Assembly: GCA_023457875.1 (NCBI GenBank)
Contig: JAEXBC010000412.1
Coordinates: forward strand, 1-11,025
DNA: 11,025 nt
Source of the DNA: Bacillota bacterium
GTDB lineage: Bacteria; Bacillota; Clostridia; Lachnospirales; Cellulosilyticaceae
Direction: 5' to 3'
Shown here: positions 1 through 7,720 of the stretch, one piece after another
Position numbering within the stretch: position 1 is the first letter of the stretch
Layout: each line of letters starts with the position of its first letter
Notes under the pieces: model-generated
Database searches by the model: none
What the model was told of the DNA's origin: nothing
The model's input: only the letters and a program-made list of their open reading frames with translations
Made by a program: the position numbers and the translations under genes

Positions 1-534
1 CATCCAACCCTTATTAGTGAGTTAACACCTAAACTATTAAGTGTTGGTGATATTCAAAAGGTACTAGGCAATCTCCTTAAGGAGGGCATCTCTATTAGAG
101 ATCTTGTTTCTATTTGTGAGGTATTAGCAGATTATGCCACAAGTGTGCGGGATACCGACGTTTTAACTGAATATGTAAGGCAAGGTTTATCACGGGCAAT
201 ATCCAGAAAACTCTTTACGCCTTCTACTAATCAAGTAATTACATTAGATCCAACTGTTGAACAACAGATTATGGCTAGCGTTCAGCATACAGAGCAAGGC
301 GCATATGTTGCCCTTGACCCAAAAGTAGTTCAAAATTTAATGACTCAATTAAGGAGAGAAGTGAATAAGCTAACTTCTGTAGGGTTGCAACCTATTATTT
401 TAACTTCTCCTATTGTACGAATCTACTTTAAGCATTTAACAGAACAATATTTACCAGATTTGATTGTTGTTTCTTATAATGAAATTGAACAAGATGTTGA
501 GATTCAATCTATAGGGATGGTGAGCATTGCGTGA
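1..534 (+). CDS. flhA: Flagellar biosynthesis protein FlhA, C-terminal part (5' truncated by window edge)
   Basis: The frame is open from base 1 to the TGA at 532-534 and gives the last 177 residues of FlhA; the N-terminal membrane part lies outside the window. FlhA is the nonameric export-gate component of the flagellar type III secretion system, and its cytoplasmic C-terminal domain docks chaperone-substrate complexes. The visible part matches that domain. An LTPKLLSVGDIQKVLGNLL-type segment is followed by an ISIRDLVSICEVLADYA-type helix. Near the end is the PIILTSPIVRIYFKHL stretch followed by LPDLIVVSYNEI, both FlhA family signatures. The GTG at 145 is internal and is not a start. The stop overlaps the GTG start of flhF by 4 bases (GTGA), which suggests translational coupling. 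The identification is firm; only the 5' end is missing. Confidence 0.95.
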   Translation, partial: HPTLISELTPKLLSVGDIQKVLGNLLKEGISIRDLVSICEVLADYATSVRDTDVLTEYVRQGLSRAISRKLFTPSTNQVITLDPTVEQQIMASVQHTEQGAYVALDPKVVQNLMTQLRREVNKLTSVGLQPIILTSPIVRIYFKHLTEQYLPDLIVVSYNEIEQDVEIQSIGMVSIA

Positions 535-1694
535 GAATACTTAAACTAAAAGGGAAAAAGGAAGAGACTATTTTAAGACAAATAGAAAAAGAGTATGGTA
601 ATCGTGCAGTTATTTTAAGCACACAAAAAGAAGAAAAGACTGGCCTTGCAAAATGGTTTAGGGGCTCTAAAATGGTTATTACCATAGCCGTAAAAGAAGA
701 TGATGATATTTTAGATACTATTAACGAGGAAAATCATACAGAAGTAGGCTACAAAGAAGAAGGCCAGTCTCATGTCACAGATCATAAAGTACAAGAGGAT
801 TCTTATGAAGTATTATTGGGTCTTAAGGAGCAGCTGAGTCTCTTGCAAAGTGAAATAGGGGACTTAAAACAAAATCAGTCTCAATTTTCTGTAGCTGAGC
901 ACGATGAGCCCCAAAAGGTAACCCAGCAGAATAAACTTGTCGAGTGTATGCGTCATAAATTAATTGAGTTAGGGATTAGACAAGAGATTTGTGAAGAAAT
1001 ATTTAATCATATAACAGACGATGAGCCGGAAGAATTAATTCGAAAGATATATACAAGGATTGAAGAAATATTACAAGAAAAGAATCTACAAGAACTCCCT
1101 AAAGTCATTTTCTTTATTGGCTCAACTGGGGTAGGAAAGACCACCACTCTTGCCAAGCTCACAGCAAAATTTGCATTGGAGGAACAAAAAAAAGTAGTCC
1201 TTTTTACTTCTGATACCTATCGTATTGCAGCGGTGGAGCAGTTAAAGACCTATGCAGATATTTTAGGTGCTGAGCTAGAGGTTATTTATGATGAGAATGA
1301 ACTACCAGACTATTTAGAAAAATGGCAGCATATGGACCATATTCTTATAGACACTGCTGGTCGCTCTCATAAAAATGAAAAGCAAGTAACTGAACTTAAA
1401 GGCTTAATGCAATATGTAGAGGACAAGCAAGTCTTTTTGGTTTTGAATGCCAGTACAGCTGCTAAAGATGTAGAAAAAATAGTGAATACCTATGAACAAA
1501 CTCAAGCAAAATTTGACTTAATTATCACCAAGCTGGATGAAACAGATGAGATAGGAAATGTTGTTAATATTGCTTATCATGCTAAAAGACCTATTGCATA
1601 TCTTACCAACGGACAGAATGTGCCAGCAGATATTCAAACTTTTAGTAGAGAGGACTATATAACAGATTTATTAGGGAGAATAAGCCATGAATGA
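531..1694 (+). CDS. flhF: Flagellar biosynthesis regulator FlhF (SRP-family GTPase)
   Basis: FlhF is a signal-recognition-particle-type GTPase that dimerises at the membrane and, with FlhG, controls where flagella are built. The 387-residue length fits the family. An N-terminal basic segment (about 1-70) leads into a variable glutamine- and glutamate-rich linker (about 75-130). A helical N-like region covers about 135-185. The G domain then shows the P-loop GSTGVGKTT from residue 197, the DTAGR G3 motif at 274-278 and the TKLD G4 motif at 333-336. The start is GTG at 531, inside the flhA stop. The stop at 1692-1694 overlaps the flhG ATG by 8 bases. The overlaps on both sides place it in one operon with flhA and flhG. 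Confidence 0.96.
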   Translation: MRILKLKGKKEETILRQIEKEYGNRAVILSTQKEEKTGLAKWFRGSKMVITIAVKEDDDILDTINEENHTEVGYKEEGQSHVTDHKVQEDSYEVLLGLKEQLSLLQSEIGDLKQNQSQFSVAEHDEPQKVTQQNKLVECMRHKLIELGIRQEICEEIFNHITDDEPEELIRKIYTRIEEILQEKNLQELPKVIFFIGSTGVGKTTTLAKLTAKFALEEQKKVVLFTSDTYRIAAVEQLKTYADILGAELEVIYDENELPDYLEKWQHMDHILIDTAGRSHKNEKQVTELKGLMQYVEDKQVFLVLNASTAAKDVEKIVNTYEQTQAKFDLIITKLDETDEIGNVVNIAYHAKRPIAYLTNGQNVPADIQTFSREDYITDLLGRISHE

Positions 1695-2571
1695 TCAAGC
1701 AGAAGCACTTAGACAAATGATGGAAAGAACTATTGATAATAAAAATAGGAACCATCAAGATTTTCGTGTCATTACTGTGGCAAGTGGTAAGGGTGGAGTT
1801 GGTAAAAGCAACTTTAGTGTGAACCTTGCCTTAGGCCTAAGAGAATTGGGAAAAAAACCTATTATTTTGGATGCAGATTTTGGACTTGCTAATATAGAAA
1901 TATTATTAGGAGAAAGGCCAAAATATAATTTGTCACATCTTATAAAAGGGCAGTGTGATATCAATGAGGTTGTTTGTAAAAGCAGATATGATATATCTTT
2001 TATTTCAGGTGGTTCTGGAATTAAGGATATGAATTTTTTACCAGCAGCTCAATTAGATAAAATTAGTCATGAGTTAGCCCACTTAAATAGTCAAACTGAT
2101 TTGCTTATTATTGATACTGGAGCAGGTATTAATGATATCGTTATTAAATTCTGTAAGCTGGCCCATGAAGTGATTATTGTAGTCACTCCTGAGCCTACAT
2201 CAATAATGGATGGCTATGCCTTAATTAAAACATTAATTGGGCAGTTTGGCATCGATACGGAAGTTAAGATTATCGTTAATAAAGCCTCAACTCAAGAAGA
2301 AGCCCATGATGTTTTTCATAAGCTATATTATGCGTCACGTCAATTTTTAAAACAAGGGATACAATATGCAGGATTTGTTCCTTACGATGAGCAACTTTTT
2401 GCAGCTGTGAAGGAACAAGTTCCTATCTTTAAACATAACCCAAGGGCAAAATCAAGTATTGCTTATTATCAAATTGGCAAAATTCTTCTTGGAGGTTCAC
2501 AGCAAAAAGAAATGGTGAAAAGTGAGAGAGAAAGCTGGGTAAAACGGTTTAAGCGGGTTTTTGGTCACTAA
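1687..2571 (+). CDS. flhG: Flagellar number regulator FlhG (MinD/ParA-type ATPase, YlxH)
   Basis: FlhG (YlxH in Bacillus) is a MinD-like ATPase that stimulates the FlhF GTPase and restricts flagellar number and placement. The N-terminus carries a DQAEALRQMM segment (residues 3-12), the conserved DQAxxLR activator motif that contacts FlhF. The deviant Walker A KGGVGKS lies at 35-41, the Walker A' LDADFGLAN at 61-69 and the Walker B-like LLIIDTGAG at 139-147. The C-terminus ends in a basic, amphipathic-looking helix (about residues 277-292, with W, F and several K/R), consistent with a MinD-type membrane-targeting sequence. The 294-residue length is normal. It follows flhF with an 8-base overlap. 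The 88 bases before cheB form the longest gap in the operon upstream of rpsB. Confidence 0.95.
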   Translation: MNDQAEALRQMMERTIDNKNRNHQDFRVITVASGKGGVGKSNFSVNLALGLRELGKKPIILDADFGLANIEILLGERPKYNLSHLIKGQCDINEVVCKSRYDISFISGGSGIKDMNFLPAAQLDKISHELAHLNSQTDLLIIDTGAGINDIVIKFCKLAHEVIIVVTPEPTSIMDGYALIKTLIGQFGIDTEVKIIVNKASTQEEAHDVFHKLYYASRQFLKQGIQYAGFVPYDEQLFAAVKEQVPIFKHNPRAKSSIAYYQIGKILLGGSQQKEMVKSERESWVKRFKRVFGH

Positions 2572-2646
2572 ATATGCTCATTATATAAAAGAATACATAA
2601 AAATATTGATTTTTTTGGAATATAATACTAGTATACTCGATATTAT

Positions 2647-2652
2647 AGGAGA
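2647..2652 (+). promoter_or_regulatory. Ribosome binding site that sets the cheB start
   Basis: AGGAGA lies 7 bases before the ATG at 2660. The same frame is open from an upstream start at 2561, but that start lies inside flhG. The 33 extra residues it would add do not resemble any CheB or receiver sequence. The site therefore supports the shorter protein. Confidence 0.75.
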
Positions 2653-2659
2653 TTATAGA

Positions 2660-3298
2660 ATGAGTGAAAAAAAGACAAGCTATAATGATTTAGAAGAGAA
2701 TAGACAGTATCAGTATATTGTCGCAATGGGTATATCTACAGGTGGTCCAAAGCTTCTAAACCAGATTATACCAACATTAGACGAAAATTTGTCAGCAACC
2801 TATATCATTGTACAGCACATGCCAGAAGGTTTCACAAAAAATTTAGCCATGAGGCTAAATACACTAAGTAAAGTTGAAGTTAAAGAAGCAGAAGATCAGG
2901 AAATTCTTAAGCGTGGAACAGTTTATATTGCACCTGGTGGAAAGCAGCTCAGAATAATGAATGGATTAAAACCTCAGATCCAACTTACCGATGATTTGCC
3001 GTACAAGGGACATAAGCCTTCAGTAAATGTGATGCTCAATTCTTTGGCAGAGCTAAGTAAGTGTTCAAAGAAAATGATAGCCGTTATTATGACGGGTATG
3101 GGCTCAGATGGACTTGAAGGTGTAACAGAACTTAAAAAGAGTAGTGAATGCACAGTTATTGCTCAAGATCAAGCTTCATCGACAGTATATGGTATGCCAA
3201 AAGCAATAGTAAATGCAGGGTTAGCTGATTATATTATTTCAGCTGACGAGATTACACAAATCATAAAAAGAATAGTGGGGGATAAACATGGACGTTAG
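2660..3298 (+). CDS. cheB: Chemotaxis protein-glutamate methylesterase CheB, catalytic domain only (no receiver domain)
   Basis: CheB removes methyl groups from chemoreceptor glutamyl methyl esters during adaptation. The start chosen is ATG 2660, with AGGAGA 7 bases upstream, giving 212 residues. The catalytic triad of the family is visible: Ser26 in GISTGGP, His53 in QHMPEGFT and Asp150 in MTGMGSDG. A GTVYIAPGGKQL segment (86-97), also typical of CheB, lies between them. Classical CheB proteins (about 350 residues, including B. subtilis) begin with a phospho-receiver domain of about 120 residues and a linker. Here only about 20 residues precede the catalytic core, and the gap after flhG is too short to hold a receiver. 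Control by CheA phosphotransfer is therefore not expected for this protein alone. The stop overlaps the cheA start by 11 bases. The enzymatic identity is firm; the mode of regulation is unknown. Confidence 0.93.
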   Translation: MSEKKTSYNDLEENRQYQYIVAMGISTGGPKLLNQIIPTLDENLSATYIIVQHMPEGFTKNLAMRLNTLSKVEVKEAEDQEILKRGTVYIAPGGKQLRIMNGLKPQIQLTDDLPYKGHKPSVNVMLNSLAELSKCSKKMIAVIMTGMGSDGLEGVTELKKSSECTVIAQDQASSTVYGMPKAIVNAGLADYIISADEITQIIKRIVGDKHGR

Positions 3299-5324
3299 CC
3301 AATATTTACAAATATTCATTGAAGAGTCAAAAGAAAACTTACAAACACTTAACGAAAACCTGTTGAATTTAGAAAATCATCCAGATGATATTGAGACACT
3401 GAACGCCATTTTTAGAGTGGCACATACATTAAAAGGTATGGCTGGTACAATGGGATATGTTAAAATGCAAAAGCTGACACATACCGTAGAAAACGTACTT
3501 TCTGAAATTCGTGCGGGAAAGTTATCTGTTAATTCAAGTATAGTAGATACACTTTTTCAAAGCCTTGACGCATTAGAAAACTATGTTGAAGAAATTACAA
3601 ATACTTCTAATGAGGGTAATGAGGACTACGCTGCACTCATTAACACTTTAGGTAAAATCATTGAAAAAGAACAACCAGTGATGACTACTCAGGGTGCTCC
3701 TAATCAGAATGTTACTGTAGAGTCAATTACTGAAGCACAAGAGGATGCTAGTTTAATTGACCTTCCAGAGTCACAAAATCTTGTGAAAAATAATGCGTTA
3801 AGTATGGGCATGAATGTATTTCAAATCAATGTTGAATTAGCCCCAACTTGTGTATTAAAATCTGCAAGAGCATTTGTTATTTTTACTGACCTAGAAAGAA
3901 TAGGAGAAATTATTCATTGCGTACCGAGTACACAAGATATTGAGGATGAAAGGTTTGAGAATGAATTTACCATAGTATTTGTTACGAAAGAATCTATGCA
4001 GAAGGTAGAAGAAACCATTTTGAGCGTATCCGAAGTTGAAAAGGTAAAAGTGCTTGCTTTCCAGACAAGTAAAAATACGATTCAACATGAAAGTGTTCAG
4101 CAAGAAGAAGAGCATATTGATAAGAATGCTTCTTCTGGAGAAAATAATGTGCAACAAAATGCAAAACAGCAAGTATCAAGTAAAACAGTAAGAGTAAACA
4201 TTGATCGATTAGATACGCTGATGAATTTAGTAAGTGAGCTTATTATCGTAAAAACCCAGTTAGAAGGTTTAGATGTCAAAACAGATGATTCTAGTACCAA
4301 CTATAATGATTCAGTTGAATATTTAGAGCGAATCACAACCAGCTTACATGATGCTGTTATGAAAGTAAGGATGGTGCCAGTTGAAACGGTATTTAATCGT
4401 TTCCCTCGTATGATCCGTGATATTTCAAGAAAACTTGATAAAGATATTGAGTTAGTTATGTCAGGTGAAGAAACAGAATTAGATCGTACAGTTATTGATG
4501 AAATTGGAGATCCACTGATTCACTTACTTAGAAATGCAGCTGATCATGGATTAGAGACAACAGATGAACGTATATCTATTGGAAAACCTAAGAAGGGAAC
4601 CATTAAACTTCAAGCTTACCAGGATGGAAATAGTGTTGTTATTGAAGTTGAAGACGATGGAAAGGGTATAGATGTCAATAAGATCAGGAATAAAGCGATT
4701 GATAAAGGCACAATTACTAAAGAAGAAGCTTCTACCATGAGTGACCATGAAATTGTTGATTTACTATTTAGACCAAGCTTTAGCACAGCTGAAAAGATAT
4801 CAGATTTATCTGGTCGTGGCGTGGGGCTAGATGTTGTTAAGAGTAAAATTACTGCATTAGGTGGACATGTCGAAGTAGAAACAGAATTTGGTAAGGGCAG
4901 TAAATTCATTGTACGCCTGCCACTTACATTAGCTATTATTCAAGCATTGATGATTAGTATTAGTAATGAAAAATATGCTATTCCATTAAGTAATATTCAA
5001 AATATCGAGGATGTGCGTAAAGAAGACATTAAGCTTGTTCAAAAACAAGAGGTTATTGTTGTTAGAGATGAAATCATTCCAATTATACGCTTACGTAATG
5101 TGCTAGGTATGCCAGAGGAAGAAGACAAAGACCTCATGATGGGTGTTATTGTCAAAAAAGGAGACAAGCAAGTTGGATTTATTATTGATTCTCTGATTGG
5201 ACAACAAGAGATTGTTATTAAATCATTAGGCAAATATCTAAGTGGTATTGACATTATCGCTGGTGCAACCATATTAGGTAATGGTGAAGTAGCCCTTATT
5301 TTAGATGTTAATTCACTTATTTAG
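3288..5324 (+). CDS. cheA: Chemotaxis sensor histidine kinase CheA
   Basis: CheA is the cytoplasmic kinase of the chemoreceptor array. It autophosphorylates on its P1 histidine and passes phosphate to CheY. The 678 residues show all five domains in order. P1 (HPt, about 1-110) carries His46 in FRVAHTLKG. P2 (CheY-binding type, about 174-262) lies between two polar linkers. P3 dimerisation starts near residue 300 with VNIDRLDTLMNLVSEL. P4 (ATPase) has the N box HLLRNAADHG with Asn416, the G1 motif EDDGKGID around 455-462 and the G2 motif GRGVGLDVV from 509. P5 (CheW-like, about 545-678) ends the protein. The ATG at 3288 has GGGGG 6 bases upstream and overlaps the cheB stop. Nothing is missing, so the kinase should be active. 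Confidence 0.97.
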   Translation: MDVSQYLQIFIEESKENLQTLNENLLNLENHPDDIETLNAIFRVAHTLKGMAGTMGYVKMQKLTHTVENVLSEIRAGKLSVNSSIVDTLFQSLDALENYVEEITNTSNEGNEDYAALINTLGKIIEKEQPVMTTQGAPNQNVTVESITEAQEDASLIDLPESQNLVKNNALSMGMNVFQINVELAPTCVLKSARAFVIFTDLERIGEIIHCVPSTQDIEDERFENEFTIVFVTKESMQKVEETILSVSEVEKVKVLAFQTSKNTIQHESVQQEEEHIDKNASSGENNVQQNAKQQVSSKTVRVNIDRLDTLMNLVSELIIVKTQLEGLDVKTDDSSTNYNDSVEYLERITTSLHDAVMKVRMVPVETVFNRFPRMIRDISRKLDKDIELVMSGEETELDRTVIDEIGDPLIHLLRNAADHGLETTDERISIGKPKKGTIKLQAYQDGNSVVIEVEDDGKGIDVNKIRNKAIDKGTITKEEASTMSDHEIVDLLFRPSFSTAEKISDLSGRGVGLDVVKSKITALGGHVEVETEFGKGSKFIVRLPLTLAIIQALMISISNEKYAIPLSNIQNIEDVRKEDIKLVQKQEVIVVRDEIIPIIRLRNVLGMPEEEDKDLMMGVIVKKGDKQVGFIIDSLIGQQEIVIKSLGKYLSGIDIIAGATILGNGEVALILDVNSLI

Positions 5325-5336
5325 GAGGGGAAAGAA

Positions 5337-5795
5337 ATGGGAAATTCAACTGAAATCGTAAAACAATTTATTGTTTTTAAACTCGATCAGCAACTTTTTG
5401 GTATTGATATTCAAAATGTACAAATCATAGAGAAAATGAAAGCAATTATGCGAGTACCCAAAGTGCCTATTTGTGTAAAAGGTGTTATGAACTTGAGAGG
5501 TGAAATTATTCCTGTTGTTTCACTAAGAGAACAATTTGAAATGCTTGGTTTTGAAGAGACGGATAAGACACGCATTATCATTGTGAAGTTAGAGGATAGC
5601 ATGGTAGGTGTAATTGTGGATGAAGTCAAGGAAGTTATTGAAATTGAAGAACATCAGATAGAGAACGTTCAAAATATTCAAGGTAAGATGAAGTCGAATC
5701 ATATTTTAGGTGTGGCAAAAGTGGAAGATAATATTATAACCTTACTTAATCTAGCGAATATTATCGAAGAAGCATTTGAAGGCAGTGACCAATGA
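5337..5795 (+). CDS. cheW: Chemotaxis adaptor protein CheW
   Basis: CheW couples chemoreceptors to CheA by forming interlocked rings with the CheA P5 domain. The 152 residues form a single CheW domain. It opens with QFIVFKLDQQLFGIDI (residues 10-25) and contains the family hallmark NLRGEIIPVVSLR at 52-64. The segment TRIIIVKLEDSMVGVIVDEVKEV follows in the second half, and the domain closes with ILGVAKVEDNIITLLNL. A near-perfect Shine-Dalgarno AGGAGGGG (5323-5330), which overlaps the cheA stop, precedes the ATG by 6 bases. It sits 12 bases after cheA and 13 bases before the chosen cheC start, so it is clearly part of the same transcript. Confidence 0.96.
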   Translation: MGNSTEIVKQFIVFKLDQQLFGIDIQNVQIIEKMKAIMRVPKVPICVKGVMNLRGEIIPVVSLREQFEMLGFEETDKTRIIIVKLEDSMVGVIVDEVKEVIEIEEHQIENVQNIQGKMKSNHILGVAKVEDNIITLLNLANIIEEAFEGSDQ

Positions 5796-5796
5796 T

Positions 5797-5802
5797 AGGA
5801 GG
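5797..5802 (+). promoter_or_regulatory. Ribosome binding site that decides a TTG start for cheC
   Basis: A perfect AGGAGG ends 6 bases before the TTG at 5809. The alternative in-frame TTG at 5776 lies inside cheW and I see no comparable site before it. The next in-frame ATG (5848) would remove the aspartate, D15, that opens the first CheC active-site motif. Confidence 0.8.
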
Positions 5803-5808
5803 ATTACT

Positions 5809-6432
5809 TTGAGCCAACGCAATTATCAAAACATTACCAATGAAGAGATGGATATGTTACGTGAGGCAGGTAATATTGCTTCAGGTAATGCAATGACCTC
5901 ATTAAGTCAATTAATAGGTTGTACGGTGGATATGAATGTCGCCCGTGTCCGCATAGAAAATATTCAACAGCTATCTGAGGTATTAGGTGATCCAGAAGAA
6001 GTCATAGCGGGTATGATTGTTAACGTATACGGTGATTTAAATGCTATGCTTTTACTTGCATTTGAGACAAAAAGTGCCATAGGTATTATAGATACCATGT
6101 TAGGAAAAAGTATGCATACCTTGGAAGAATTAGATGAATTAGATCATTCAGTACTATGTGAAACAGGTAATATTCTAGCAGGTTCTTATTTAAATGCGCT
6201 CAATACCTTTACAGGTCTTAACTTGGATGTATCTATTCCTCAGATGGCTATTGATATGGCAGGCGCCATATTAAGTTATCCTGTTATAGAGTTTGTAAGG
6301 AACGACAATACGATGCTTTTTATAGAAACCATCTTTAAGGATGTTAATGGCTTATTAAATGGAACCTATATTTTAATTTTGGATAATGAATCATATAACA
6401 AAGTAATTGATTCACTAGGTGCATACATATGA
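5809..6432 (+). CDS. cheC: CheY-P phosphatase CheC
   Basis: CheC dephosphorylates CheY-P and binds CheD in the Bacillus/Thermotoga-type adaptation system. With the TTG start at 5809 the protein has 207 residues, typical of CheC. The family has two pseudo-symmetric active sites of the form D/S-x3-E-x2-N-x22-P. The second is intact: Ser114, Glu118, Asn121 and Pro144. The first has Asp15, Glu19 and Asn22, but the proline position is Ala45 (DMNVARV instead of the MAVPKV-like sequence I recall from B. subtilis). The catalytic Glu/Asn pair is present in both, so activity is expected, perhaps uneven between sites. The stop overlaps cheD by 4 bases (ATGA), which fits the CheC-CheD partnership. FliY/CheX are related alternatives, but length and position favour CheC. 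Confidence 0.94.
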   Translation: MSQRNYQNITNEEMDMLREAGNIASGNAMTSLSQLIGCTVDMNVARVRIENIQQLSEVLGDPEEVIAGMIVNVYGDLNAMLLLAFETKSAIGIIDTMLGKSMHTLEELDELDHSVLCETGNILAGSYLNALNTFTGLNLDVSIPQMAIDMAGAILSYPVIEFVRNDNTMLFIETIFKDVNGLLNGTYILILDNESYNKVIDSLGAYI

Positions 6433-6920
6433 GCGAAGTAAACATAATAAAAGTTGGAATGGCAGATTTAAATGTAGGAAAGGATCCAGATATTCTGACT
6501 ACCTTAGGACTTGGTTCTTGTGTAGGGATAGCATTATATGATCCAGTTGCCAAAATTGGTGGACTAGCACATATAATGCTTCCAGATAGCACCCAAATAA
6601 AGAACAACAGTAATGTTGCAAAATTTGCGGATACAGCCATTGAGGCACTTGTTGGTGAACTCATTAATGCTGGCGTAAGAAAGAATCGCTTGGTAGCCAA
6701 AATAGCTGGTGGTGCTCATATGTTTGAGTTTAAAAATATGGATGATATGATGCGCATCGGAACAAGAAATGTGAGTGCAGTTGTACAAATTCTCGAAAAT
6801 GAGAATATACCGATTATCAGTCAAGATACAGGTGATAGTTATGGAAGAACGGTGGAGCTTCATACAGCTACAGGAATGTTTCGTGTAAAAACCATTGGTC
6901 ATGGTATCAAAGACATATAG
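6429..6920 (+). CDS. cheD: Chemoreceptor glutamine deamidase CheD
   Basis: CheD converts specific receptor glutamines to glutamates, making them methylatable, and is titrated by CheC. The 163 residues include the family core TTLGLGSCVGIALYDP with Cys31 as nucleophile. His48 follows in GGLAHIMLP, and Thr25 completes the triad described for the Thermotoga enzyme. Further family segments are LVAKIAGGAHMFEF and the DTGDSYGRTVELHTATG stretch near the C-terminus. The start ATG 6429 overlaps the cheC stop (ATGA), so translational coupling is likely. All catalytic residues are present. sigD begins 22 bases downstream. Confidence 0.96.
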   Translation: MSEVNIIKVGMADLNVGKDPDILTTLGLGSCVGIALYDPVAKIGGLAHIMLPDSTQIKNNSNVAKFADTAIEALVGELINAGVRKNRLVAKIAGGAHMFEFKNMDDMMRIGTRNVSAVVQILENENIPIISQDTGDSYGRTVELHTATGMFRVKTIGHGIKDI

Positions 6921-6942
6921 TAAGAGGTAATGGGGGTCTGAT

Positions 6943-7692
6943 ATGGAGAAAGAAGATATAAATGCTATCTGGTGTGAATATGTTACAACAAGAGATAGAG
7001 CACTTAAAAGTAAATTAACAGAGCACTATGTCTACCTGGTCAAGCTAGTGGCAGGTAGGCTAAGTGTTTATCTGAATCAATATGTAGATTTAGATGACCT
7101 TGTGGGATATGGTATTTTTGGTTTGATTGATGCCATTGAAAAATTTGACCCAAGTAAGAATGTGAAGTTTGAGACCTACGCATCTTTAAGGATACGAGGA
7201 GCTATTTTCGATGCAATTAGAAAGTTGGATTGGGTACCTAGAACCCTTAGAAAAAAACAGAAGGATATTGATAAGGCCTATTTAGAATTAGAAGCACAAA
7301 TTGGACATCAACCTTCAGAACAGGAAATGGCAGACTATTTAAATATAACCATTGAAGAATATAATGAACTACAAAAAGAGGTAAACATTTCTAGTTTGAT
7401 ATCTATTGATGAATATATGTCTCAATTTGAAGTAGTTAAGGATCCAATGGCACCTGTACCTGAAAATTGTATAGAAGAAAATGAAATAAAAGAGGCGCTT
7501 TCACGCTTTATTGATTCTCTTTCTGAAAGAGAAAAGAAAGTAATTGTGCTTTACTATTATGAGGAGCTCACTTTAAAGGAAATTAGTCGCGTGTTAGAAG
7601 TATCTGAATCTAGAGTTTCCCAATTGCATACTAAGGCAGTGTCTAGATTAAGAGCGAATATGCAAAAATATCATTTTGTTTTACCATTATAA
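6943..7692 (+). CDS. sigD: RNA polymerase sigma factor for flagellar operons, SigD/FliA (sigma-28)
   Basis: This is the alternative sigma factor that directs transcription of late flagellar and chemotaxis genes such as flagellin. The 249-residue length matches SigD/FliA. Region 2 (about 28-105) includes YVDLDDLVGYGIFGLIDAIE, KFDPSKNVKFETYASLRIRG and LDWVPRTLRKK (from residue 95), which are hallmarks of the FliA/WhiG group. Region 3 (about 110-150) follows. Region 4 (about 190-245) contains LSEREKKVIVLYYYEELTLKEISRVL and a helix-turn-helix with VSESRVSQLHTKAVSRLR. GGGGG at 6932-6936 lies 6 bases before the ATG. The position after cheD matches B. subtilis, where distance from the operon promoter is known to affect SigD levels. 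No anti-sigma factor (flgM) gene is in the window. Confidence 0.97.
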   Translation: MEKEDINAIWCEYVTTRDRALKSKLTEHYVYLVKLVAGRLSVYLNQYVDLDDLVGYGIFGLIDAIEKFDPSKNVKFETYASLRIRGAIFDAIRKLDWVPRTLRKKQKDIDKAYLELEAQIGHQPSEQEMADYLNITIEEYNELQKEVNISSLISIDEYMSQFEVVKDPMAPVPENCIEENEIKEALSRFIDSLSEREKKVIVLYYYEELTLKEISRVLEVSESRVSQLHTKAVSRLRANMQKYHFVLPL

Positions 7693-7720
7693 TTGCCCTT
7701 AGGCATAAAGGAGTGAAGTT

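Noticed and set aside
2606..2643. Possible internal promoter before cheB (TTGATT, TATAAT, or a SigD-like CTCGATAT at 2636-2643)
   Set aside because: The TTGATT-TATAAT spacing is 9 bases, and no -35 lies 16-18 bases before TATAAT. The SigD-like box lacks TAAA about 15 bases upstream and would start transcription at the ribosome binding site.
2561..2659. 33-residue upstream extension of cheB from 2561
   Set aside because: It overlaps the end of flhG, has no good ribosome binding site and shows no CheB or receiver similarity. The ATG at 2660 has a well-placed AGGAGA.
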